Of a stretch of DNA of 64,000 nt, positions 54,309 through 64,000 are shown one piece after another. The position numbers and the translations under genes were made by a program. Origin of the DNA: Kalaharituber pfeilii (lineage: Eukaryota; Ascomycota; Pezizomycetes; Pezizales; Pezizaceae); the NCBI GenBank assembly GCA_015179045.1, contig WHUZ01000115.1, positions 94,798 to 158,797 on the forward strand, read 5' to 3'. Below the pieces are notes generated by a model. It made no database searches, was not told where the DNA came from, and saw only the letters and a list, made by a program, of their open reading frames with translations. The first letter of the stretch is position 1, and the number at the start of each line of letters is the position of its first letter.

Positions 54309-55829
54309 AGGTCATGGCTGCGTAGCAGCGATGTGCGTCCTGGGATTTGAGAACCTGAAGAGAGATGACGGCAGTACGGTGGAGGTCATAAGGGGGGAAG
54401 GGCTCCAGTTGAGTTCCGTTGGAGTCCCTTGCTTCGTATCCTGTTAGCGATTATATTTAATTTCTCGGTTTGACTGGCATAGCATACTATCAATGTCTTT
54501 CAAGATAATACTGCAGGTTTGAGAATTGATGTTTTGACTTTGTTCCCTTTGCAAAGGATGACAGACATGATACCATCGGCCCCGCTTTGTGATGTGTCGG
54601 CAATCTGTTGTCTGTCGGTCGGGTAACAGTCGATGGCGAGTAGTCATGACGATGATCTTTGAAGTTCAATTGCTAACATAAGTCCCCACTCCCCCTGCCC
54701 GCAGTGGTCGAAGTACTAGATAGAGATAGCACCAACAAGAACACGGCCACCTCCAAAAAGCACCACCACAAATACCAGAAGCGGAATCCCCAGTGCACTT
54801 CTCACCAGATCCTTCATCTCCACCACCTCCACTGACATCACCCTCCCCATCCCTAGTATCAACACAATGACAAAATTCAAAATCCCAGAATTGCACCACA
54901 GACCGTATCGGGATTAGTGGAAGTCGTTCAACATAATGACAAGATGCCCATAAAGGCAGACTTTAGGAAAGCGGTAAAGTTTTTCATTGATTCACAGCAT
55001 CCAAGCGCAAATGCTTCCGCTCGGATAGGGGAGCCATCGGAATCGGAATGGGAGTTGACATCGGACGAGAGTTAGGTTGAAATGTTGGGACAATGGCTTC
55101 CGGGGTTCTTCTCTAATGTTATCTTCTTCATCATCTTCGTCCTCTTCACCCTCAATTCGCAACCTCATCCTCACTCTTACCCTCATCAAAAGGTTCAAAC
55201 CGAAGTCAAGTTCAACAGGTTCATCGTCAGGCTCCAGTTCAGATTCGGATTTCTGACATAAACTCGCACTTGAGAGGCTCCTCCTATCAAAAAATTCGGA
55301 TTTGGGTGTTTGGCGCCCTGTGAAAGGGAAGGTGGGCAAGAAAGTGGGTATGTTTGAGAAACTTTGCGAGACAAAGGTCACATTCACGGAAGTTGTAAAG
55401 GAGGGGAAAGAGTTGGTACAGGAGGACATTGAGGAGATATAGCTGAGGCAAAAATAAGCGGTTACAGGCGATGCGGGGTAAATCGACTTGCGGGCATTGT
55501 CTCCACCGGTAGTTCTCACGTTGCATGTAAGAGGGGAGAGTCAGGAGGAAAAGAACAAGCGGAGAGAAGCTTATTAACACAGTTTAGATTCCAATGAATG
55601 AAAGAACCGGAGGACCCAGGCAACGTCGTTGGCGGAACAAGGTACAAATTAAGATTAGAGAGAGCAGCAGCGTCGAAAAAGGTTCATCGTCATCCTTAGA
55701 TCTGCAATCAGTCTCTGAAGCGGAAGCCGCGGTTGAACACCTCTCCCCAGCACCAAGCTCCGGACAGAATAGGTGACTCTTCCGCAATATAGATAATCTA
55801 CCCTCTGATACACAGATTCAGGGAGTATA
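54309..55829. other. Gap with weak frames only
   Basis: A 175-codon minus frame (54992-55519) includes an acidic stretch (EGEEDEDDEEDN). Neither strand shows a recognisable domain or consistent splice structure, so I do not call a gene. Confidence 0.35.
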
Positions 55830-57500
55830 TATCGTCCAGCATATCGTCCACCACTCCATGTCTATCAATATCCCAACTGCAGAGTTTAGCCTAATATTCA
55901 GCCCTTCACTTTCAAGTCGGGAATGTCAAGTTTGACTATTCGTCAATGTATATTGCGTGTGGGATGCCGACTGGAGAAAGGTCGCTGGACAAAGAAACGG
56001 TTTGTTCGAGTGCACGGCATGTCGAGTGCAGAGAAAGCAGGATTTGCGTTCCATACTGTTCTCGGCGTTGTCAGTGTCAGCACCAGCGTGATGGCAATTG
56101 TCGCCATCATAATCATCATCACAATCATCACTCCATCTGCCATCCTATCCATACCCACTTTCTCCACCACTTCCCCGTCCCCATGAACCCTACCACCGGC
56201 TTCCTGTTCAAAGATCGACAGTGGTGCAAAACCCGACATAGATGTCGATAGTTCCTGCAGTAAACATAGAACGAATACACACAGGCAGTATCATAATCAG
56301 GGAAAAAGAAAGAGGATGAGAAAGAAGTGTTGACATCCTTCTTCCTCGAAACACAGCAGGAGGAGCAGCAGCGGGTGAGGAAGGAGAGACGAAAGTGCAA
56401 GAGGATGGAAAAGCTGAAGCGCAAATCAAAACCAAAAGCCAAATGTGCGTGTAGTGCTAAAGGGAAGAGGAAGACAGGAAGAAGGAAAAAGCTGAATATT
56501 GAGAAGAGGTCACAAAACGGATCGAAAGCGCAAGCTAGAGTATTCCAAACCCAAAATAGATGTATGTGCCACCGCAACTATTGCATATGGATATAGAAGT
56601 GGAAGCTTCCCAGACCCCACACAGGAACCGAGTTCCTCCATGTTCAGGAAGTGGAGAAAACTACCACCACAGCTACCACCACACCTGAGGCAGGAGGCTT
56701 CATAACATTGCACTCAGCGGGTGCACAGGTGGTCTTCGAGCACTAGTCGGCATGACGGTGAATCGGCGGCAACGCAAAACGCTCAATACTACCAAATCTA
56801 CATCGTCAGTGTCCGAAATGGGGCATATGAATGGGTATACTTCGTTCCTGGGGGACCGTGGAGAAGTTGGAGGTTCAAGATGGTCTTACTTCTGGTTAGG
56901 AAGGGAAGAGAATGTGCAACCCATTAGAGATACCGAAAACGCCGTCTCCGATGCCAAAGACTGCGATGGTGGAAGCAGTGGGAGTAAGGATGGATAAAGG
57001 GCCAGGGATCGCAAAATTGGTGCGCAAGGAGTGGAGTGGGGTGTATTTTGGTGCTGAGGCAACGGTGGAACCGCAGGCTGATGACAGAGGGTATGAATCG
57101 AGAAAGAGCAAGAAAGAGTAAATGGCAAAATCGCGCAAACAAGATGAATGCGAGAAAGGGTGAGCTGAGGGCCCCAGGGAGCGCAACTGCAATGTGTCCG
57201 ACCCCACCACCTGAACCAGCTCATTCTGAAATCCCCAATGCTCCAACTTCGCCGCCATTCATCGCAAACTCGGATTTCGATTCTTTGTCCACTCTCACTG
57301 CGCATACCAGAGCCATCTGCGCAACCGAAACGCCAAAATCCTCGTGTACGAAGACCCCCGACGAGGTGTAGATGGATGTGGAGGAAAGCGGTGACAAGGA
57401 AAGAAGGAGGCGATTGTCCCTATCATAACGGGCATTGAGTCCCGAAAATGCTGGCGACACTAGGGTAAGGACAAGGAGGGAGGCGTCAGGTTCCGCCGCC
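55830..57500. repeat. Inverted duplication of 34.0-35.7 kb, copy 2
   Basis: Reverse complement of copy 1 in order. Minus-strand blocks include STSIYTSSGVFVHEDFGV, APKYTPLHSLRTNF, AVFRGRRMSTLLSHPL and ANPAFSALDMPCTR. A plus-strand block, AQYYQIYIVSVRNGAYEWVY, is also conserved in copy 1 (ARYYQIYAVSLWEGGYEEAY), so the coding strand is unclear. A short CATCAT/CACAAT stretch lies at 56105-56130. Confidence 0.7.
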
Positions 57501-60176
57501 CCCCGTTACCGACGTTAGCTCTTCCATGTACTCAAAAGCACATCCAAAGCACTGCCTCACGAAAACCCGGGACAAACGTCCCGAAAATCAAAGGGATATG
57601 GTCCGCTGCAGCCATTCTCGATCCTCCGTTTCCCCACATTGCCGCGAGCAAGACAGCAATGGGACGCAGGCGGGGAAAATGGAGAGGGCATGGCAATGAC
57701 AAGGACGGAGGTCGGGTTCAAATGCATAAGCTAGCGCAGGAAAGGGGAGAGGAGAATCTTCAAATAGAATTGGAGTAGGACAGATCAAAAAAGAGATGGG
57801 GGAGATTTGGCGACGGTTGAGGAGGTTGGAGTGATTGATGTAGATGGGAGTGTTGTATGAAGTGGACTTAAGCTTAAACGTGGACGCGATCGGCTGGGGA
57901 TCTTGGCGTTGCGGGGTATCTTAGTTTCGGGGGCGGGAAGGTACAGGGATATCATAGGCACTAAGTACAGTAGTGCGCATACTGTACCTACATTGGTTAG
58001 GCAACTCGATGCATGTGCTTGCCCGCTTAGGTTGATTTTGTCTATGGTCTACAGAACAGCGCAGGTCATAGGTGGAGGAGCTGGGCTAGGTAAGGTGATA
58101 CGTAAAAATGACTGGTAAAATGTTTCTTGCTCCGTCTATTTTACTTAGCACGTTCTTTCTATTTCCCCTCGTGCATGTTGCCAGAGCGGTTCGGTAAATG
58201 AGGCGCCATTACGCGTGCGCCGACGTATTTTCTTGACCTCGTTTTTCAATTTATTAGAGGCATTTGAAGTTACTTCTAACCCTTGAATATTCAATCCGCG
58301 GGGTTCAACGGTCGAAGCGATCGAATACTTTGATTCCCCTATACCTTAGTTGCAACCGTTTAAAAGTGGCACCATCTAAGATTTGTCAAAGTAAGGATTT
58401 TAAATAGTTGCTCAGGCATCCCTAGGAGGTAACACATCCGAGAAAGTTGCTTACCATGACAAATCTGGCGGAGGATTATAATACCAGGAGATCTCGTTCC
58501 GAAACAAGATAAACGTCTCTTCAGTCCGTCCTGGTCACGGCTGCATCGGACATTGAAGCTTTCTTTGCTGTTGCTCTCTATAACTCGTGCCACCACTCTG
58601 AATCACTTTTGCCTTAATTCAGATCTCAGGGGCTCAGTCAGCTTCATATGACACCTCCGACTTATGGCACAACGCAAAGTGTTTAAATATCCCCTGAAGA
58701 TATGTTGCCTCTGGCTCACAGGAGGCATCTTGCGCATGAAGGATGACTTGCATAGATATGCGGAGTGCAACTAAGCTGCCAAATTCATAAACCCGCTGAA
58801 ACGGCCATTTAAACACCGATTAAAGGCATTTAGCATCGATATCCTTCTTTAAATTTCCGACCGATAAAACTATTTAACTTTCCAAATCGACCGTTTTAAA
58901 AGTACTTCGAATACCCTACCACTAATTTTATTTTAATGCCTCGCACCACATACTAGAAGTACCAGCGAAATTCGAGAGCGACTCAAAGAGGCAACGTAGA
59001 AGCACTCGAAATTTACATATACGGAAAAATAAACGAGCTACCCAGGTCCCAAACCCCAATTTAATGAGTCTATTCCGGTCCTGTCGGCTCTCGACTTGTT
59101 AATATGGTAGATACAGGCATATATGACGCCAGCAGATGCAGTCGAACATGGACCCCGATTTTTCGGAACGTGCTCCCCATGAGGGTGTTACTAGAGCTTT
59201 TTTTTTAATATGCAAGGACTGAGGCTGAAGAATTTATTTTCCTTTTTTCTGTTTATATCATTATTCATACGCCGAAAACATGTACAAGGTCGATTGTCAA
59301 TAAACGTGGAGCCTGCATGTATTTAATTCCTGAGCTGTGAAAATGCTGATTCTTGAGGGGGCCAACTGAATTCCTCTCAGGAACTACATACAATTCCGGA
59401 GGGGAGAGGGGGGGGGGGGGGGGGGCTGAATTGCCGAGGGGACCAGACCAAATCCTGAAGTTCTACTTGTATGGCATCGGGAACGATAAGATACGACCAC
59501 CTCTCGGCATGCCTTACAAGCGAAGTCATACTCCGCAATATCCTCAGCGCTTTGCATGCTAATAATACAGAACAAAATGATAAAGATATAATGACACTGG
59601 CACAAGCTTATTTGCATGTTTCATTGCATATATTCAATCATCAGGCTCCTCCTATCTCAAAACATATACCTCCATGGACACAGTCTTACACATCCACAAC
59701 ACTTAGTAGCACATGATCCAGCGCAAGCGCAGAGAATACAAACGGCAGCTGGAACATGTTTTGACTTGGATATTCTAGGAATGTAATTATAACTGCTGTG
59801 GAATAAAAGCATACGCGTGTTAGGTCTTAGGTTCAAGATCCTGATTTTGATACCTTCAGCCAAGAACAAGCAGGACAGCACAGCGGTGATGCAGGCCGGC
59901 GGTAAAGGGAGGTATACTGTTGCAGTCACGGAGGTAGTGCCAAACCCTCCGGCTAAGTGTAAGTACTATGGATGGCTTTGATCGGCTGCCTGGTAGCAAC
60001 TGCATAAGTACTGTTGCTGTAGTGATTGGCAGTGATACTGTAGCTACGTTGCTCATAATATATCTTTGCATCCGGAAGGGCCCTGCCACCGGATATACCG
60101 GCTCCACAAACTCCGGATCATTATTCCCACCCGTCTCGCGTTCCTGCGGTAGCCACCTCTTTAGACCCCTCTAACT
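57501..60176. other. Gap, no recognised gene
   Basis: Only short frames without motifs. A G18 run lies at 59408-59425. Confidence 0.45.
59408..59425 (+). repeat. Poly(G) run of 18
   Basis: Uninterrupted G18 within a purine-rich stretch. It is unusual beside the many A/T runs elsewhere. Confidence 0.9.
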
Positions 60177-60383
60177 TTGGAGTCTTCGAGCGGTCCACCA
60201 TACCGCAGTGCTTCTGCAGCTACCCAGAGTGCCGCTATTTCTTCCGCCGTTCCACACAGTCTGTATTCGTCCTCCTCTACCTTCGCAATCTTCTTCAACA
60301 GCTCCTCCACGGTTTCTTTCCTGTCGGCAGGTAAGTCAGTCCCCTCAGTGCCCTGCTGCTCAGCCTCTCCGTTGCCTTGAATC
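60177..60383 (-). pseudogene. Unidentified coding fragment split by a MITE
   Basis: The minus frame reads KETVEELLKKIAKVEEDEYR then CGTAEEIAALWVAAEALRYG, ending VRGV and a stop. It is open into the MITE and its continuation may resume at 60683-60728. No family is recognised; the helical, charged composition looks coding. Confidence 0.4.
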
Positions 60384-60674
60384 TAGTGAGCGGCACGAGC
60401 CGAGCCAGCTCGAGCTCAAACGAGCCAAGATCATGCTTGTGTTTTTCTTGACAGCTCGCTAAAATGCTTAGCCAGTGCAAGGTTTCATAAACTGTAAATA
60501 CCTAATATAGTAATAATTAGAGACTTGGAGCTCATTCTGACCTACCAACAACTTCGAAATGCACAATTTAGCTGATAGTAGTGAGAAAGATGAAAATTTA
60601 GCTTAGTTTAGTTTAGTTTGTCAATATTATGTATATAATCAATCCAGGCTCGAGCTAGCTCGTGCCGCTCACTA
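60384..60674. mobile_element. hAT-type MITE, copy 3
   Basis: TAGTGAGCGGCACGAGCC ... GCTCGTGCCGCTCACTA, 291 bp, with a perfect 8-bp duplication CTTGAATC (60376-60383 and 60675-60682). It lacks part of the GAGCTC-rich right subterminal region found in copy 1. Confidence 0.95.
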
Positions 60675-60729
60675 CTTGAATCTACCACTCGGCGGCTGCT
60701 GTCCCTCCTCTCAGTCTTAGCCCGACGTG

Positions 60730-60795
60730 TTGTTTTTTTTTGTTTCTTTTTATTATCATTACTCGCATGCCGCCCCGTGGGCTACGGCGAGGAAA
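60730..60795 (-). repeat. LINE A 3' end
   Basis: Interrupted T-run, ATTATCATTACTCGCATGCC, GCCCCGTGGGCTACGGCGAGG. The 5' extent is uncertain and the target duplication is not found. Confidence 0.7.
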
Positions 60796-61061
60796 TAGGT
60801 ACATATGAGATAAATGAAATAAATGAAAGGAGATCGATGTTAACCCGAGCTTTAGTGTGTCATAGTCCCAGGCTCCAACTCTATGCGCGCCAGACTAGCA
60901 CCATTATCAGCGCTCTAACTCGTGCACGGTATCACAGGGAAAGTCACGGTCGCGATGAATTCAGAAACGCATTTCAATTTCAAAACACGCATCACTACCT
61001 AGACTCACTAGCTTGTACAGAACTGATCCTTCACAATACATGCAACTGAAACCTGCAGAAA

Positions 61062-64000
61062 TTATTCCAATGTATCAACAAACCCAGTGCCTTCATTTGT
61101 CGCAAAATTGACTTTCTTCGACTGCAGCAGGTCCACTATATCTTTGTGCCCTCTCTGGGTTGCCAAATCTAGTGGCGAGGGGTGGCCGTCAGGGAGGGTA
61201 GGAAATGCATTGGCCCCTCGATCCAGCAGGAGTAAGACTATATCCTTCCGACCAACATATGCAGCTACACCCAGGGCGGTTCCATACTTGCCGCCCACAA
61301 CGTTGACATCTGCTCCTCGATCTAGCAGAAGTGAGACTATTTCTTTCCTTCTCAAATACACAGCTGCACCCAGGGCAGTTCCATACTCGCCACCCACAAC
61401 ATTGGCATCTGTGCCTCGATCTAGCAGAAGTGAGACTATTTCTTTACTCCGTGAATATGCAGCTGCAGCAAGAGCAGTTCCATAATCACCACCCACAAAA
61501 TTGGCATCTGCTCCTTGATCCAGCAGAAGTGAGACTATTTCTTTGCTCCCTGAATATGCAGCTGCAGCAAGGGCAGTTCCACAGCTGCCGCCCACAACAT
61601 TCACATCTACTCCTTGAGCTAGCAGAAGTGAGACTATTTCTTTCTCTCCCCAAAATGCAGCTGCACCAAGGGCAGTTCCATACTCGCCACCCACAACATT
61701 GGCATCTGCTCCTCGATCTAGCAGAAGTGAGACTATTTCTTTACTCCGTGAACATGCTGCTGCACTCAGAGGAGTTCCATAGTACTCACTGCCCATAACG
61801 TTGGCAACTGCTCCTCGATCCAGCAGAAGTGAGACTATTTCTTTCTCACCTCCATATGCAGCTGCAGTTAGGGCAGTTCCAAACTCACCACCGACGACGT
61901 TGGCATCTGCTCCTCGATTCAGCAGAAGTGTGACTATTTCTTTCTCACCTCTATATATAGCTGCACTCAGGGCAGTTCCATACTTGCCACCCAGAACATT
62001 GGCATCTGCTCCTCGATCCAGTAGAAGTGAGACTAATTCTTTGCTCCCCTGATAAGCAGCTGCGCCAAGGGCAGTTCCATAATAGCCACCCATAATATTG
62101 GCATCTGCTCCTCGATCCAGCAGAAGTGAGACTATTTCTTTGCTCTGCTTATAGGCAGCGACAGCAAGAGCAGTTCCACAGAAGCCACCCACAACGTTGG
62201 CATCTGCTCCTCGATCTAGCAGAAGTGAGACTATTTCTTTCCTCTGCCAAAATGCAGCTACACCCAGGGCGGTTCCAAGTTGGCCAACCACGATGTTGGC
62301 ATCTGCTCCTCGATCTAGCAGAAGTGAGACTATTTCTTTGCTCTGCTTAAATGCAGCTGCAGCAAGTGCAGTTCCACAGCTGCCACCCACAACATTGGCA
62401 TCTGCTCCTCGATCTAGCAGAAGTGAGACTATTTCTTTACTACCCTGATATGCAGCTGCAGCCAGAGCAGTTCCATACTTGCCACCCATAATGTTGGCAT
62501 CTGCTCCTCGATCCAGCAGAAGTGAGACTATTTCTTTGCTCTGCTTAAATGCAGCTGTAGCTAGGGCAGTTCCGTACTCACCACCCACGACATTGGCATC
62601 TCCTCCACATTCAAGCAGAAATGAGACTATTTCTTTGCTACCCTGATATGCAGCTGCAGCCAGAGCAGTTCCATACTCACCACCTACGATGTTGGCATCT
62701 GCTCCACGCCCTAGCCGAAATGAGACTATATCTTTGCTGCCCTGATATGCAGCTGCAGCCAGGGCAGTTCCATAATTACCACCCACGACGTTGGCATCTG
62801 CTCCATATTCTAGCAGAAGTGAGACTATTTCTTCGCTACCTTGACATGCAGCTACACCAAGGGCAGTTCCATACTCGCCTCCTACAATGTTGGGATCACC
62901 TCCCCAGCACAGCGTTTGTTTCACTGTCCGTACTTCTGCACTTTTAGCAGCTACATATAACAAAGATTCTCCAGAATTGTTCTGTAGGCCCATGTCGAAG
63001 TCCTCAGCAGCCCACAGGTAGCTAGCCAACTGACCTAACCCACCTAATGCTGCAGCAAAAATGGGTCGTAAGGGACTTGATTGTATTGAATTCTTGATCT
63101 TGCACAGCTCAGACTTCCAGCTCTTATCCTTTCGTAACCATATCGACCACTCCACATAGGCCTCACTCGGTTGATTAAAAGAACCCAAGAAACTGTCCAG
63201 CAATGTGAGTTTCAGTGGGTACCGTGAATTAGTTGCAGCGCTGTTAGTTAACGGTATAACTAACGATTGATAAGATCGGCAGTGTTTCAACCAGTATTGG
63301 CCAGAGTAGTTGTATAGTGGGTATCTATCTGAGTTCTGAAGCGTCCATAAACAAGCCTCGGCAACAAGAAGCTGTGCATCTAGAATACCCCATCCTGAAT
63401 AATTTGTTTCTAGATATTCTTGAACTGACAAGTGTGCAAAACGAACAACACACAGAGAGTTGTCTAAAATAAGTAATCCCTTACAAAAGCCAAGTAAATG
63501 GTCAATTCCAAGTGCTTGTGTGCTCTCCGAGTCTGTATCCTCTTCAGACTGATTTAGGATGTGCGTTGAGTCAACCTCTACAGCTGCACACAATTCTTGG
63601 GGCTTCAATGGTCTGTAGGAAACAAGCATCCACTTGAGGGCACGCTCTGCCAGGATAGGTGCACTTTCGCGTTGGCACCCTATGGAAGCCATAATTTCAT
63701 CATATGCCTCCGTCAAATCTTTGGGCAGCTTTCCCAGCCGTTTATGTATATCCCGCTCAAGATCGAGAGCACAGAGCTCCTGCAGTTGATAGTCAACCCA
63801 GAGAAACCTAATATATTCATTCATAAGTATCTCTGAAAAAGTATAACTACTAAAGTAGTACCGCACTCTCGAATATAGAATAGTGTACTTACATTCCATT
63901 AGCGCCACCGAGAAGCACTTCTTTGATTTTAACTCTAAGATTCGATGACACCCTTCCCTGAAGAAGTCTCTTATCCTCAATTCGAGTCTCCAACTCATTT
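61062..64000 (-). CDS. NACHT-ankyrin (NLR/STAND) protein, N-terminal part outside window
   Basis: Exons are 61062-63807 and 63893 to beyond 64000. The 85-base intron (GTAAGT...ATATTAG) sits at the same place as in the 45370-50632 paralog, so GGANGM joins FLWVDYQLQELC. The visible part has the end of the NACHT module (RVSSNLRVKIKEVLLGG), the helical linker with RFAHLSVQEYLE, about 19 ankyrin units, and a GFVDTLE C-terminus. The frame is intact. Repeat units vary mainly at the YxxxK and GGxY positions (YQGSK, FKQSK, FWQRK, YRGEK, YSRSK). The P-loop and head domain lie to the right of the window. It is more diverged from the other two than they are from each other. Confidence 0.88.
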   Translation of the reverse strand, partial: MSWRLELRIRDFFREGCHRILELKSKKCFSVALMECKYTILYSRVRYYFSSYTFSEILMNEYIRFLWVDYQLQELCALDLERDIHKRLGKLPKDLTEAYDEIMASIGCQRESAPILAERALKWMLVSYRPLKPQELCAAVEVDSTHILNQSEEDTDSESTQALGIDHLLGFCKGLLILDNSLCVVRFAHLSVQEYLETNYSGWGILDAQLLVAEACLWTLQNSDRYPLYNYSGQYWLKHCRSYQSLVIPLTNSAATNSRYPLKLTLLDSFLGSFNQPSEAYVEWSIWLRKDKSWKSELCKIKNSIQSSPLRPIFAAALGGLGQLASYLWAAEDFDMGLQNNSGESLLYVAAKSAEVRTVKQTLCWGGDPNIVGGEYGTALGVAACQGSEEIVSLLLEYGADANVVGGNYGTALAAAAYQGSKDIVSFRLGRGADANIVGGEYGTALAAAAYQGSKEIVSFLLECGGDANVVGGEYGTALATAAFKQSKEIVSLLLDRGADANIMGGKYGTALAAAAYQGSKEIVSLLLDRGADANVVGGSCGTALAAAAFKQSKEIVSLLLDRGADANIVVGQLGTALGVAAFWQRKEIVSLLLDRGADANVVGGFCGTALAVAAYKQSKEIVSLLLDRGADANIMGGYYGTALGAAAYQGSKELVSLLLDRGADANVLGGKYGTALSAAIYRGEKEIVTLLLNRGADANVVGGEFGTALTAAAYGGEKEIVSLLLDRGAVANVMGSEYYGTPLSAAACSRSKEIVSLLLDRGADANVVGGEYGTALGAAAFWGEKEIVSLLLAQGVDVNVVGGSCGTALAAAAYSGSKEIVSLLLDQGADANFVGGDYGTALAAAAYSRSKEIVSLLLDRGTDANVVGGEYGTALGAAVYLRRKEIVSLLLDRGADVNVVGGKYGTALGVAAYVGRKDIVLLLLDRGANAFPTLPDGHPSPLDLATQRGHKDIVDLLQSKKVNFATNEGTGFVDTLE

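Noticed and set aside
54992..55519. 175-codon minus frame with an acidic stretch
   Set aside because: No conserved motif, no splice model, and an equally open plus strand; not enough to call a gene.

Overview
The window looks like accessory DNA from a filamentous ascomycete. Support comes from short introns (55-128 nt) with GTRAGT-like donors, NACHT-ankyrin (fungal NLR-type) genes, pogo/Fot1-, Tc1-, hAT- and MULE-like DNA transposons, and poly(A)-tailed non-LTR retrotransposons with RNase H. A truffle/morel-type genome is a guess only; the sequence does not fix the species. There are no rRNA, tRNA or housekeeping genes.

Layout. 1-1726 is the 3' part of a broken NACHT-ankyrin paralog. It continues into non-coding DNA that is duplicated, inverted, at 43921-47246. 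3.3-13 kb is mostly mobile DNA: a tRNA-like SINE, a 1.44-kb TIR element with a tandem-repeat core, a MULE-like element, and a complete but dead 3.5-kb pogo element carrying two retrotransposon insertions and a hAT MITE. A spliced Pro/Ala-rich gene lies at 14291-16040. A MULE-like element with a perfect 9-bp target duplication (17621-20130) contains two nested LINE copies. A secreted acidic-pro/cationic-mature protein gene (21887-22561, minus) has a hAT MITE in its TATA box and a LINE just after its stop codon. 23.6-31 kb holds LINE and Tc1/mariner debris. A C2HC zinc-finger gene with internal 72-bp repeats and an apparent frameshift is at 31538-32906. 34.0-35.7 kb is an inverted relative of 55.8-57.5 kb. 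39.3-41.2 kb is a fold-back satellite. 41.2-43.9 kb is a pile of LINE copies around an ankyrin fragment. The main NACHT-ankyrin gene occupies 45370-50632 (minus), and a second one (61062 to beyond 64000, minus) runs off the window.

Two LINE families dominate. Family A ends in a hairpin (CTCGCCATAGCCC, loop, GGGCGGCATGCGAG) followed by a tTGATAT-poly(A) tail. Family B ends in CCCTGCCATGGC...GCAAGCGGGGTTATGTG-poly(A). In both, the same 3' hairpin follows either an ORF1 (gag-like) coding end or an ORF2 (RNase H plus Cys-His) coding end. This suggests separately carried ORF1 and ORF2 units sharing one 3' recognition signal. Several copies consist of little more than the hairpin and tail, flanked by target-site duplications.

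The NLR genes share near-identical 33-residue ankyrin units with variability confined to a few positions. That is the pattern known for fungal STAND receptors. The cluster, the retroelement load and the inverted duplications are consistent with a fast-evolving region.
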